Shown here: positions 8,106 through 16,369 of the stretch, one piece after another
Layout of the letters: each line of letters opens with the position of its first letter
Numbering within the stretch: the first letter of the stretch is position 1
Made by a program: the position numbers and the translations under genes
The notes under the pieces: model-generated
Database searches by the model: none
What the model saw: only the letters and a program-made list of their open reading frames with translations
Told to the model about the DNA's origin: nothing
NCBI RefSeq assembly: GCF_900104805.1
Contig: NZ_LT629751.1
Coordinates: forward strand, 1,097,001 to 1,161,000
Origin: Pseudomonas oryzae
Lineage (GTDB): Bacteria; Pseudomonadota; Gammaproteobacteria; Pseudomonadales; Pseudomonadaceae
Reading direction: 5' to 3'
Length of the DNA: 64,000 nt

Positions 8106-8909
8106 ATGAGTTGCGAGAATCGCCAGGTCGCCGTGGTCACCGGCGCCAGCCGTGGTGTCGGCAAGGGCATCTCCCTGGCCCTGGGCGCCGCCGGCATGGT
8201 CGTCTACGTCACCGGCCGCTCGACCACGGCCAGCGGCGCGCAGCTGCGCGGCCAGGTGCTGCCGGGCTCGATCCAGGAAACCGCCGAGGCGGTGACCCGC
8301 GCCGGCGGGCTGGGCATTCCGGTGGCCTGCGACCACGCCGACGATGCGCAGGTCAGGGCGTTGTTCGAGCAGGTCGGCCGCGAGCAGGGGCGCCTCGACC
8401 TGCTGGTCAACAACGCCACCTTCCTCCACGAGAACCTCATCGATCCCGGTCCGTTCTGGGAGAAGCCGCTGGAGCTGGTCGGCATCCTCGACGTCGGCCT
8501 GCGCTCGGCCTACGTCGCCAGCTACTACGCCGCGCCGCTGCTGGTGGCCGGCGGGCGCGGGCTGATCGCCTTCGTCTCCTCCTATGGCGCCGGCTGCTAC
8601 ATGCACGGCCCGGCCTACGGCGCGCAGAAGGCCGGCTGCGACAAGCTGGCCGCCGACATGGCGGTGGATCTGGAGGGCAGCGGCGTCGCCGCGCTGTCGC
8701 TGTGGCTGGGCCCGCAGCGCACCGAACGCACCACCATCGCCGGCGAGGAGCGCGCCGACCAGTACGAGGCCTTCCTCGCCCAGGCGGAAACCCCCGAGTT
8801 CAACGGCCGGGTGATCCGCGCCCTGCTCGACGACCCGGCGCTGGCCAGCCTCAGCGGGCAGACCCTGGTGACCGCCGAGCTGGCGCCGGGCTACGGCATC
8901 AGCGAGTAG
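8106..8909 (+). CDS. SDR oxidoreductase 1
   Basis: A 267-residue short-chain dehydrogenase/reductase. The nucleotide-binding TGASRGVG is at residues 12-19, LLVNNA marks the structural NNA, and the catalytic segment is SSYGAGCYMHGPAYGAQK, which supplies Ser, Tyr and Lys. The sequence after TGRST (a loop of about 20 residues) is longer than in classical SDRs. GAGAGG precedes the ATG. It would interconvert a hydroxyl and a keto group using NAD(P)H. It is divergent from the OYE-type reductase, and both face copies of the regulon palindrome. Substrate unknown. Confidence 0.88.
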   Translation: MSCENRQVAVVTGASRGVGKGISLALGAAGMVVYVTGRSTTASGAQLRGQVLPGSIQETAEAVTRAGGLGIPVACDHADDAQVRALFEQVGREQGRLDLLVNNATFLHENLIDPGPFWEKPLELVGILDVGLRSAYVASYYAAPLLVAGGRGLIAFVSSYGAGCYMHGPAYGAQKAGCDKLAADMAVDLEGSGVAALSLWLGPQRTERTTIAGEERADQYEAFLAQAETPEFNGRVIRALLDDPALASLSGQTLVTAELAPGYGISE

Positions 8910-9002
8910 GGCGGCCGCCAGCCGCCGTCCTACCGCGAGCAACTGGGCGCGCCGCGCGTGCCGCATCCGGGACGGGTGATCTGACAGGGCAAACTTCCCG
9001 CT

Positions 9003-9063
9003 CTGTAGGGGCGAATTCATTCGCCCGAACACCCCGCCAAGGCGAATGAATTCGCCCCTACAG
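9003..9063. repeat. REPIN
   Basis: Intact inverted REP pair at 9004-9025 and 9041-9062, between the SDR and the EthD-type gene. Confidence 0.85.
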
Positions 9064-9165
9064 GGAATCAGGCGGCGAAGCCGCCTTGGGCGATCCGACC
9101 CGCCGTTATCCAGCGCCCGCACCGCCGGTGCGGACGCATTCCATCCCTTGAAAGGCAGCGCATCC

Positions 9166-9885
9166 ATGGAAAAAGTCGTCTATGTCGTCTGGCGTGATCG
9201 CCAGGTCAATCCCGAAGAATTCGCCAGCCGCCTGCGCGGCGAGGTTGCCGAGCAGCTGCTGGCGCTCGGCGCCCGCGGCCTGCAGGTGAACGTCGCCGAC
9301 GCCGCGGTCGAACCCGCCGCCGGCCTGCGCCAGGCCAACCTGCAGCCGTTGATGGACGGCAGCGTGTCGCTGTGGCTGGACAGCGCCATCGCCCAGTTCC
9401 GCCGCCCGTTCGACGAGGCCATCGCCAAGGCGGTCGAGCGCCTGGCCGCCTACCTGGTCACCGAGTCGGTGCCGATCCGCAACACCCGCTTCCCGGCCGT
9501 CCCCGGCGAGCGCACCCACGGCTTCGCCCAGCTGGCCTTCCTCAGCCGCCCGCCGCGCCTCACCCACGAGGCCTGGCTGGACATCTGGCACAACCGCCAT
9601 ACCCAGGTGGCGATCGACACCCAGGACAACTTCCAGTACGCGCAGAACGTGGTGGTACGGCCGCTGACCCGCGGCGCCCCGGCCATCGACGCCATCGTTG
9701 AGGAGTGCTTCCCGCCGGCGGCGATGAGCGACCCGCTGAGCTTCTTCGACGCCCCGGGCGACGAGGAGAAGTTCCGCCGCAACCTGGCGGCGATGATGGA
9801 GAGCTGCAAGCGCTTCATCGACTACGACAAGATCGACGTGCTGCCGACCAGCCAGTACCTGATCGCCAGGCCCAGCGGCGCCTGA
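9166..9885 (+). CDS. EthD-domain protein
   Basis: A 239-residue protein resembling tandem EthD-type dimeric alpha-beta barrel repeats. The first repeat begins MEKVVYVVWRDRQVNPEEF, and a second lies around LTHEAWLDIWHNRHTQVAID, where the W-x-x-x-H pattern is typical. EthD-like proteins occur in degradation clusters for ethers, polyketides and aromatics, usually with an unclear or cyclase-like role. The frame is open upstream through a REPIN; the ATG at 9166 was chosen because AAAGG precedes it and the conserved N-terminal strand starts there. It is followed by a strong terminator, so it ends this transcription unit. Confidence 0.75.
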   Translation: MEKVVYVVWRDRQVNPEEFASRLRGEVAEQLLALGARGLQVNVADAAVEPAAGLRQANLQPLMDGSVSLWLDSAIAQFRRPFDEAIAKAVERLAAYLVTESVPIRNTRFPAVPGERTHGFAQLAFLSRPPRLTHEAWLDIWHNRHTQVAIDTQDNFQYAQNVVVRPLTRGAPAIDAIVEECFPPAAMSDPLSFFDAPGDEEKFRRNLAAMMESCKRFIDYDKIDVLPTSQYLIARPSGA

Positions 9886-9911
9886 GCCGCGCTCCAGGCG
9901 GGCCAACGCAA

Positions 9912-9950
9912 CCCGGAGTCCGCCGCTGGCGGGCTCCGGGTTTGTTTTTT
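9912..9950 (+). terminator. Rho-independent terminator after EthD gene
   Basis: A GC-rich stem (CCCGGAG...CTCCGGG with an inner CGCC/GGCG) is followed by TTTGTTTTTT. Confidence 0.85.
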
Positions 9951-10313
9951 GGCGTGCGCCTTCGATTGTGGCGAGCACTCCCGCCCGGTCGGCGCGAAGC
10001 GGGTCTTCAGTACCGGGACGCAGTGGGGCATGCACTCCGGGTCAGGTTCATCGTGCTCAAGTACATGGCATGCAAAGCCGATAGGTTTTGCAAGAATTTG
10101 GCTCGACGTCGGCACTGACAGCTGCCGCAGCCACAAGAGCAGGCACAGGGTGGTGATATACCTTGTGTCATCGCGCGCTGCCGAGTTATACGAAACCAGG
10201 CCGCTACACTGGCATGTTGAGCGCTGTATAGGTGATCTCACCTGTCGCGCCGCACATTGATCGATCAAGAATCCCTTCTTATTGATAGGGGATATATTTC
10301 CAGAGGGTTTCGG
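9951..10313. other. Intergenic region before EAL gene
   Basis: No gene is evident. It holds a hairpin at 10071-10092 (TGCAAAGCC, loop GATA, GGTTTTGCA) and the palindrome AGGTGATCTCACCT at 10230-10243, about 70 bases before the EAL start. The latter could be an operator. Confidence 0.5.
10230..10243. promoter_or_regulatory. Palindrome upstream of EAL gene
   Basis: AGGTGA-TC-TCACCT, perfect 6-bp arms, 71 bases before the ATG; operator-like but unassigned. Confidence 0.4.
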
Positions 10314-11093
10314 ATGTATTTGTCAAGTTTTTTCGCGGATGCTGACGATGATCTCATCGGATGTATCCGCTGCAGGGATGCCAGGCCGCTCGGCCTTGAA
10401 TTGAAGATGGCTTTTCAGCCGATCGTCGATGTCGAGCAGCGCAATGTATTCGCCTACGAGGCGCTCGTGCGCGGGGCCGATGGTGCCTCTGCGGCACAGG
10501 TGCTGGGCGCGGTGAAGCCCGAGGAGATGTACTCCTTCGATCAGACCTGCCGTGTGCTGGCGATTGAAACCGCTCAGCGTCTCGGTATGGAGACCTATCT
10601 GTCGATCAATTTCCTGCCCAACGCGGTATATGAGCCGGCCAGTTGCATTCGCCTGACGCTGGCCGCCGCGCGGAAAGTCGGTTTTTCGCCAGACCGGCTG
10701 ATTTTCGAGTTAACGGAGTCGGAAAAGATCCGTAATCCCGAGCATGCCTTGAAGATCATCAAGGACTATCGGCAACGTGGCTTCCTGACGGCGATCGACG
10801 ATTTTGGTGCCGGTTATTCGGGCTTGAATCTTCTGGCCGAGTTCCAGCCCCATATCGTGAAGTTGGATATGGCGCTGACGCGGGATATCGACCGCGATGC
10901 CGTGAGGCGGGCGATAGTCGCGGGAGTGATCGGCACCTGCAATGCGCTCGGCTGCAAGATCATTGCCGAAGGGATCGAGCGGGCCGAAGAACTCTACACC
11001 TTGAGGGAAATGGGCGTTTCGCTGTTCCAGGGCTACTTGCTGGCGCGCCCGGGCCTGGAGTCGCTCCCCGAGCCCGACATGCGTTATTGCTGA
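10314..11093 (+). CDS. EAL-domain cyclic-di-GMP phosphodiesterase
   Basis: A 259-residue stand-alone EAL protein that should hydrolyse cyclic di-GMP. The signature is EALVR from residue 49, preceded by MAFQPIVDVEQRNVFAY. Catalytic motifs look intact: SINFLP, FELTESE, DDFGAGYSGLN, the Lys of IVKLD, AEGIE and FQGYLLARP. There is no sensor domain, only about 30 extra N-terminal residues. The ATG at 10314 follows AGAGGG; an upstream start at 10257 is possible but weaker. It is isolated between a terminator and the palindrome-controlled SDR, and its codon usage is less GC-extreme than its neighbours. Confidence 0.9.
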   Translation: MYLSSFFADADDDLIGCIRCRDARPLGLELKMAFQPIVDVEQRNVFAYEALVRGADGASAAQVLGAVKPEEMYSFDQTCRVLAIETAQRLGMETYLSINFLPNAVYEPASCIRLTLAAARKVGFSPDRLIFELTESEKIRNPEHALKIIKDYRQRGFLTAIDDFGAGYSGLNLLAEFQPHIVKLDMALTRDIDRDAVRRAIVAGVIGTCNALGCKIIAEGIERAEELYTLREMGVSLFQGYLLARPGLESLPEPDMRYC

Positions 11094-11207
11094 TCGCTCG
11101 GCTGCAAACGGGGCCCCGAGCAGCCGCGAGCTGCACGGGGCGCCAGGTTTTGTGTTTCTCCCCAAGCCCTGAAGCGTCTGGCGCCCGAGCCACGGCGCCA
11201 AATGGGA

Positions 11208-11226
11208 TTAGTCTCCCCAGACGATG
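11208..11226 (+). promoter_or_regulatory. Regulon palindrome, site 4
   Basis: TTAGTCTCCCCAGACGATG, 82 bases before the SDR 2 start. Confidence 0.75.
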
Positions 11227-11301
11227 TAGCCCCTCCCACCCGTTGCAACAATCGAATCCAGTCGATTGCGCGCTCGATCCGCGCTGATCCAGCAACGGGA
11301 G

Positions 11302-11309
11302 AACAACAA
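11302..11309 (+). promoter_or_regulatory. CA motif at SDR 2 start
   Basis: AACAACAA overlaps the A of the ATG, the classic position for Crc/Hfq repression. Confidence 0.6.
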
Positions 11310-12067
11310 TGAAACGAGTCGAAGGCAAGGTGTGCATCGTGACCGGCGCCGCCAGTGGCATCGGTCTGGAGGACGCCAGATTGCTGGCCCGCGAAGGGGC
11401 CAGGGTGGTGCTCACCGACCTCAACGAGGAGGCCGGCCAGCGCGCGGCCGCCGAGATCGGCGGCGACGCCCTGTTCATCCGTCACGACATCGCCAGCGAG
11501 GCGGACTGGCAGCGGGTGATCGACACCACCCTGGAAACCTTCGGCCGCCTCGACGTGCTGGTCAACAACGCCGCCATCCTCGCCGTCGGCACCATCGAGG
11601 ACACCTCGCTGGAGCTGTTCCAGAAGGTGCAAGGCATCAACAGCGCCGGCTACTTCCTCGGCTGCAAGTACGCGGTGCTGGCGATGAAGGAAACCGGCGG
11701 CGGCTCGATCGTCAACATGTCGTCGATGGCGGCGCTGGGCGGCATGCCGGCGTTCTGCGCCTACTCGGCGTCCAAGGGCGCGGTGGCGGCGATGACCCGC
11801 TCGATCGCCCTGCACTGCAAGCAGCAGGGCTACCGCATCCGCTGCAACAGCGTGCATCCGGACGGCGTCAACACGCCGATGACCAGCGCCCTGCACGGCG
11901 GCCAGCCGATTCCCCAGGCAGAGCTGGAGAAAGACCCGAAGAACCGCATGTGCGCGCCGCTGGACATCGCCAACGTGGTGCTGTTCCTCGCCTCGGACGA
12001 GTCGCGCTTCATCAACGGCGCGGAGATCCGCGTCGACAATGCCCAGCTGATCGGTGGTTCCGCCTGA
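11309..12067 (+). CDS. SDR oxidoreductase 2
   Basis: A 252-residue classical SDR. TGAASGIG near residue 13 binds NAD(P), LVNNAAI follows, and the catalytic Ser, Tyr and Lys lie in MSSMAAL and YSASKG. It closely resembles the 3-beta-hydroxysteroid and cyclohexanol dehydrogenase group, so oxidation of a ring alcohol to a ketone is likely, which could feed the Baeyer-Villiger enzyme. GGGAG precedes the start. It is transcribed alone from a palindrome-bearing promoter and ends at a strong terminator just before the first LuxR gene. Confidence 0.9.
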   Translation: MKRVEGKVCIVTGAASGIGLEDARLLAREGARVVLTDLNEEAGQRAAAEIGGDALFIRHDIASEADWQRVIDTTLETFGRLDVLVNNAAILAVGTIEDTSLELFQKVQGINSAGYFLGCKYAVLAMKETGGGSIVNMSSMAALGGMPAFCAYSASKGAVAAMTRSIALHCKQQGYRIRCNSVHPDGVNTPMTSALHGGQPIPQAELEKDPKNRMCAPLDIANVVLFLASDESRFINGAEIRVDNAQLIGGSA

Positions 12068-12128
12068 TTCGGCGCAGCGACTGCAAACCCAGTGCGTGCT
12101 GACAGGTCTGTCGCTCTGTCACCCTTTC

Positions 12129-12152
12129 CCCGGCCGCTGGCCGGGTTTTTTT
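12129..12152 (+). terminator. Rho-independent terminator after SDR 2
   Basis: Perfect 7-bp stem CCCGGCC/GGCCGGG with loop GCT, then seven T. Confidence 0.9.
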
Positions 12153-12204
12153 GCTTTCCGCCAGGCTCGCCCGGTGAGGGCGTTGCCCGCCACGAGGGAA
12201 TCCC

Positions 12205-13404
12205 ATGCAGGCTGCCGCTGACTTCGAACGCCCGCTCGCGCCATTCGCGGCCACCGGCGTCGCCGCGCTGCCCGAGCTGATCGGCCTGGTCTACGAGGGG
12301 CTGAACGAAGCCCGGCCCTGGGCGGCGCTGGCCGAACGCCTGCGCCAGGTGCTGGCGGCGCGGAATGTCACGGTCACCCTGCTGCACGCCGAGGACCGGC
12401 CGACCGACATCCAGGTGATGGCGCTCGAGGAGGGCGACGACACCGACTGGCTGCAGGCGGAGCGGGTCTACCGCGAGCGTTTCGCGCATATCGAGATGGT
12501 CGACCCGAAGTCGCTGCTGCCGGGCGAAATCATCGTCTTCGGCCCCGGGGACGTGGAGGCCGAGTGCGCGGCGCACATGGTCTCCCTGAATCTCGCCAGC
12601 TGCCTGCGCACCTGCTTCGCCGAGCCCGGCGGCATGCGCTGCTGGATCGACGCGATCCGCGGAAGGAGCGAGCCGGAGCAGCCCTTTGCGGCCGGCGAGC
12701 TGGCGCTGATCCGGGCGCTGCTACCCCATCTCACCCGCGCCCTCGGCCTCTACGCCCGGCACAAGCGCCAGGAGGCGGAACGGGCGATCTACGAGGGCTG
12801 CCTGGATCATCTGCTGCTCGGCTGCCTGCTGCTCGATGGCGATGGCCGGCTGCTCTGCGCGAACCGGGCCGCCCGGGCCATCGTCGACAGGCACCGCGGC
12901 ATCGAGCTGAGCCACGGGCGGCTGCAGCTGCAGGACCGCGCGGCCCAGCAGGCGCTGGAGCGGGCGATAGCCCAGGCCGTCGCGGCCGGCGCGCGCGAGG
13001 GCGGGCAGTGTCGCGGCGAACTGGTGCGCCTGCCGGCCCGCGACGGCGTGCTGCTGGGCATGCTGGCGACCCCGGCGCCGCTGCTGGACTACTACTACCA
13101 GGGCCGGCACGTGCCGAGCGCGATCATCTACCTCTCGGAGCTGACCGAGAGCCTGGCCATGCGGCCGCTCGCCGGCGGCTCCGCGGCGGAGCCGATTGCC
13201 CGGCTGCTCGACCTGACCCGCCAGGAAGCCCGGCTGGCCGCGTTGCTGGCCGGCGGGCAGAGCATCAGCGAGGCGGCCGCGCAGATGGGCATCGCGGTGA
13301 CCGCCGCGCGCAACTACTCGAAGAACATCTACGCCAAGCTCGGCATCAAGGGCCAGACCGACCTGGTGCGCATCCTGTTCAAGAGCTTCGCCCTGCTGCG
13401 CTGA
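12205..13404 (+). CDS. LuxR-family transcriptional regulator 1
   Basis: A 399-residue regulator with a C-terminal LuxR/NarL-type helix-turn-helix at about 335-395 (LLDLTRQEARLAALLAGGQS ... NIYAKLGIKGQTDLVRILF). The first 190 residues may sense a ligand, and a PAS-like segment begins around LGCLLLDGDGRLLCANRAAR. There is no response-regulator receiver domain, so control is probably by small molecule. GAGGG precedes the ATG. It is one of two such proteins in the island (the other at 28785) and a candidate reader of the shared palindrome or of the 16-bp palindrome just after its stop. Confidence 0.88.
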   Translation: MQAAADFERPLAPFAATGVAALPELIGLVYEGLNEARPWAALAERLRQVLAARNVTVTLLHAEDRPTDIQVMALEEGDDTDWLQAERVYRERFAHIEMVDPKSLLPGEIIVFGPGDVEAECAAHMVSLNLASCLRTCFAEPGGMRCWIDAIRGRSEPEQPFAAGELALIRALLPHLTRALGLYARHKRQEAERAIYEGCLDHLLLGCLLLDGDGRLLCANRAARAIVDRHRGIELSHGRLQLQDRAAQQALERAIAQAVAAGAREGGQCRGELVRLPARDGVLLGMLATPAPLLDYYYQGRHVPSAIIYLSELTESLAMRPLAGGSAAEPIARLLDLTRQEARLAALLAGGQSISEAAAQMGIAVTAARNYSKNIYAKLGIKGQTDLVRILFKSFALLR

Positions 13405-13418
13405 GCCGCGCTGCCGGC

Positions 13419-13434
13419 AGTACCAGCTGGTACT
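13419..13434. promoter_or_regulatory. Perfect 16-bp palindrome
   Basis: AGTACCAGCTGGTACT, between the LuxR 1 stop and the FAD oxidoreductase start, about 100 bases before the latter. Operator-like and distinct from the regulon palindrome. Confidence 0.55.
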
Positions 13435-13536
13435 GGAGCGCCGCTTCCCCTCCTCACTAGCATCGAAACCGCTGCGCCAGGCCGTGCCGGGCGCAGTCCG
13501 CAGTGTGTGCTGCGCAGCGAATTCGAGGAGGCGGCA

Positions 13537-14904
13537 GTGAGCTGGAGAGGGTATCGAAGTGCGGCGGTGGGGCAGGTGGCGGTGTTTCCGGCCGCGGACG
13601 CCTACGAGTCGGGGGTAGTGCCGATCCGCTTCAGCGGCTGGCCGCTGCCGGGGGAAATGCCGGCCTATCCGGCCCTGGATCGGGACATCGAGGCCGACGT
13701 GGTGGTGGTTGGCGCCGGGCTGGCCGGCGCTGCGCTGGCCCTGCGCCTGGCCGAGCAGGGCGTCGCCGTCGTGGTGCTGGAGGCCGAGCAGCCGGGCAGC
13801 GGCGCCTCCGGCCGCAACGCCGGGCACGTGCAGCCCTATCTGGGCTCGTTCGAGCCGCTGCGCGCCCATGCCGACGGTGGGCGGCGCTTCATCGACTACT
13901 TCGTCGAGCACCGCAATGTGGTCTTCGAGCTGTGCGGCAAGCATGGGCTGCGGGCCGATGCGGCCCGGTGCGGCATGGTCGATGCGGCCAGCCGCCGGCA
14001 CGCCGCGCTCGCGGCCAAGGTGAAGAAGTGGCAGGCCTTCGGTTACGAGGTGGAGACGGTCGGCGCCGCGCGCCTCAAGGAGCTGCTCGGCACCGACGCC
14101 TACAGCCATGGCATCCACTGGCGCGAAGGCGGACGGGTCAATCCGTTCCTGTTCACCAACGGCATGATCGCCGCCGCCGTGGGCCTCGGCGCCCGGGTCT
14201 ACGGCAACTCCGGCGTGGTGGGCTGCGAGCGCAGCGGCGCGGCCTGGCGGGTGCGCACCGCCGTCGGCAGCGTGCGTACCCAGCAGGTGGTGCTGTGCAC
14301 CAATGGCCACGTCGGCAACGGCTTCTTCCCTGAGCTGGCGCGTACCCAGTTCCCGCTGGTGGCTTGCGGCCTGGCGACCCGGCCGCTGCCCCAGGCGGCG
14401 CTGGAGATCATCAACCCGGCGCGGGTCGCGCTCATGCAGTATCCGGCCGGCCTGTATCCCTTGGTCATCGACGGGCGCAACCGCCTGATCACCGCGACCA
14501 TCCCGGCCGCCGGCCGCGCGCAGCGGGCGGCGGAGCACTTCGCCTACTTCCTGCGCTACCTGCGGCGCACCTACCCGCAGCTCGGCGGCACGCGCATCGA
14601 GCTGGAGTCCTACTGGACGGGGATGACCGCCAATTCGTCCTCGGTCTACGACGCCTGCTACCCGAAGCTGTACCGGGTCGCCGATGGCGTGCTGGCGCTG
14701 AACAACTTCGGCTCCTGGGGCAACGTCCTCGGCCCGCTGCTGGGCGTCAACCTGGCCGATGCACTGGTCGGCGGCTGCCTGGCCAGCTGCCTGCTGCCGC
14801 TGGAAACCCCGAGGGCCGTGCAGTTTCCCGGCCTGTTCGAAACCAAGATCCGCCGCGTGCTGATCCCGGCGGCGCGCTGGGCCGACAAGTTCAACCTCGT
14901 CTGA
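13537..14904 (+). CDS. FAD-dependent oxidoreductase (DAO family)
   Basis: A 455-residue flavoprotein of the glycine oxidase/D-amino acid oxidase superfamily (DAO), similar in layout to gamma-glutamylputrescine oxidase-like enzymes. The FAD motif GAGLAGAALALRLAEQG is near residue 63 and GSGASGRNAGHVQP follows. A late YWTGMTANSSSVYD segment and the FAD-contact region LALNNFGSWGNVLGPLLG close the protein. The GTG at 13537 has an ideal GAGGAGG five bases before it; a GTG at 13507 is in frame but unsupported. It starts a likely unit with the saccharopine-dehydrogenase-like gene. It probably oxidises an amine or hydroxy acid; the substrate is not deducible. Confidence 0.83.
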   Translation: MSWRGYRSAAVGQVAVFPAADAYESGVVPIRFSGWPLPGEMPAYPALDRDIEADVVVVGAGLAGAALALRLAEQGVAVVVLEAEQPGSGASGRNAGHVQPYLGSFEPLRAHADGGRRFIDYFVEHRNVVFELCGKHGLRADAARCGMVDAASRRHAALAAKVKKWQAFGYEVETVGAARLKELLGTDAYSHGIHWREGGRVNPFLFTNGMIAAAVGLGARVYGNSGVVGCERSGAAWRVRTAVGSVRTQQVVLCTNGHVGNGFFPELARTQFPLVACGLATRPLPQAALEIINPARVALMQYPAGLYPLVIDGRNRLITATIPAAGRAQRAAEHFAYFLRYLRRTYPQLGGTRIELESYWTGMTANSSSVYDACYPKLYRVADGVLALNNFGSWGNVLGPLLGVNLADALVGGCLASCLLPLETPRAVQFPGLFETKIRRVLIPAARWADKFNLV

Positions 14905-14944
14905 GCGGGCGCCGCCCGCGCAGCCAATGCCTGGCTGCTGGGCG

Positions 14945-15005
14945 TTGTAGGGGCGAATTCATTCGCCAAAGCGCTCCGTCAAGGCGAATGAATTCGCCCC
15001 TGTGG
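14945..15005. repeat. REPIN
   Basis: Inverted REP pair at 14946-14967 and 14983-15004; the last bases of the right half are changed (CCCCTGTGG). Confidence 0.82.
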
Positions 15006-15050
15006 ACCGGGCAATGGGCCTCATGCAATTGCCCTGCGCTCTTGTAGAAG

Positions 15051-15058
15051 AACAACAA
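15051..15058 (+). promoter_or_regulatory. CA motif in leader
   Basis: AACAACAA, 22 bases before the start of the saccharopine-dehydrogenase-like gene. Confidence 0.5.
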
Positions 15059-15079
15059 CCAGAGAAGAAGGAAACAAGC

Positions 15080-16270
15080 ATGAAAGTCCTCCTATTGGGC
15101 TGCGGCAACGTGGGCGCCAACGTGGCGCGCCAGCTGGTGCCGCGCCACCCCGAGCTTGAATGCGTGGTCGGCGACCTCGACCTCGCCGTCGCCGAGCAGC
15201 TCGCCGCCGAGCTGGGCCCGCGGGTGCGCGCCGTGGCCGCCGACGTGCGCGACCCCGCCCGCCTCGACGAGCTGCTCGACGGGGTGGACCTGGTGTTCAA
15301 CGCCGTGGGGCCGTTCTACCGCAGCGCGGTGCCGGTCATCGAGGCGGCGTTGCGGGCGCGGGTCGACTACCTCGACATCAACGACGACCACGACGTGGCC
15401 GAGCAGCTGTTCCTCGATCCGTCCTGGCACCAGCGTGCCGTGGACGCGGGCATCAAGCTGGTGATCGGCTGCGGCTCGACGCCGGGGCTGACCAACGTGA
15501 TGGCCCGGTTGCTCGCCGACCGCCTGGACAGGGTGCGCGAGATCCACCTGGCCACCGCCGTGCCCTTCGTGCCGGGCCTGCTGTCGCCGGCGGTGGTCGA
15601 CCACATGATGCACATCACCGCCGGCGAGGTGGTGCAGTTCGTCGACGGTGAGTACCGCAAGATGCCGGGCTGGGGTGGCCGGCTGGAGGTGCCCTATGCC
15701 GCGCCGTTCAAGGCCTATCCGTCGTTCTTCATCGGCCATGGCGAAACCGTCACCCTGCCGCACTTCATCAGCGGCCTGGAGCAGGTGACCAACCGCATCG
15801 CCTTCTTCCCCGAGGCCGGCGCACAGATCTGGCGCTCGTTGATCGACCTGGGGCTGGGCAATCCCGAGGTGATCGAGGGCCTCGGCATCTCGCCGCTGAA
15901 GTTCCTCACCCGGCACCTGGCCAGCGAGGCCGGCGCCAGGAGCGTGGGCGTCGACCTCTCCGACGAGCCCTGGGCGGTCGCCTCGCGGGTCGAGGTGGTC
16001 GGCGAGCGCGACGGCGCCGAGGTGCGCTGCGTGCTGGAGCACCACCTGGACCTGCCCACCGAACAGGCCGAGGACAGCACCGCCGACCCGACGCCGACCT
16101 GCGCGCGCCTGGCCATCGAGGCCTGGCTGGCCGGTGGCGTCACCGGGCAGGGCCTGCTGGCGCCGGAGGTCTGTCTGGACGCCGAGGCCTACGTGCGCGC
16201 CTTCGCCGGCGAAACCGGTGGCCGGCTGATCGAGAGCGAAACGGTGCTCAGGCGCGACCGCTACGCCTGA
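15080..16270 (+). CDS. Saccharopine dehydrogenase-like reductase
   Basis: A 396-residue protein of the saccharopine dehydrogenase NADP-binding family. The N-terminus MKVLLLGCGNVGANVARQL carries the GxGxxG motif, and VFNAVGPFYRSAVPVIEAAL plus VDYLDINDD follow, as usual in this family. IGCGSTPGLTNVMAR is also typical. GAAGGA precedes the ATG, and an upstream open frame only reads through the REPIN. Related proteins act as carboxynorspermidine or saccharopine dehydrogenases or as trans-acting enoyl reductases, so the reaction is uncertain. It lies between the DAO oxidoreductase and the DUF1329/DUF1302 envelope pair and may be cotranscribed with them. Confidence 0.83.
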   Translation: MKVLLLGCGNVGANVARQLVPRHPELECVVGDLDLAVAEQLAAELGPRVRAVAADVRDPARLDELLDGVDLVFNAVGPFYRSAVPVIEAALRARVDYLDINDDHDVAEQLFLDPSWHQRAVDAGIKLVIGCGSTPGLTNVMARLLADRLDRVREIHLATAVPFVPGLLSPAVVDHMMHITAGEVVQFVDGEYRKMPGWGGRLEVPYAAPFKAYPSFFIGHGETVTLPHFISGLEQVTNRIAFFPEAGAQIWRSLIDLGLGNPEVIEGLGISPLKFLTRHLASEAGARSVGVDLSDEPWAVASRVEVVGERDGAEVRCVLEHHLDLPTEQAEDSTADPTPTCARLAIEAWLAGGVTGQGLLAPEVCLDAEAYVRAFAGETGGRLIESETVLRRDRYA

Positions 16271-16318
16271 GGGACGTCCCGCCCGCCTGCGTGTCGGGCA
16301 GCGACGAATGGAAACGGC

Positions 16319-16338
16319 CCGCTCCCCATCGGGAGCGG
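16319..16338 (+). terminator. Intercistronic hairpin before DUF1329
   Basis: Stem CCGCTCCC/GGGAGCGG with a 4-base loop and no T run; more likely an RNA-stability or attenuation hairpin than a full terminator. Confidence 0.5.
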
Positions 16339-16348
16339 CCTGGTGCAC

Positions 16349-16356
16349 AACAAGAA
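16349..16356 (+). promoter_or_regulatory. CA-type motif in DUF1329 leader
   Basis: AACAAGAA, fitting AAnAAnAA, 14 bases before the ATG and next to the ribosome site. Confidence 0.45.
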
Positions 16357-16369
16357 CAAGAGGCAAGCC

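Noticed and set aside
8040-9060. Recurring short peptides MNSPLQ and ANEFAPT at several frame starts
   Set aside because: They are translations of the REP sequence, not conserved N-termini; real starts were placed downstream using ribosome sites.
10021-10260. Possible small gene or RNA in the spacer before the EAL gene
   Set aside because: Only a hairpin and a short palindrome are seen; no frame has a ribosome site, and no promoter-terminator pair brackets an RNA.
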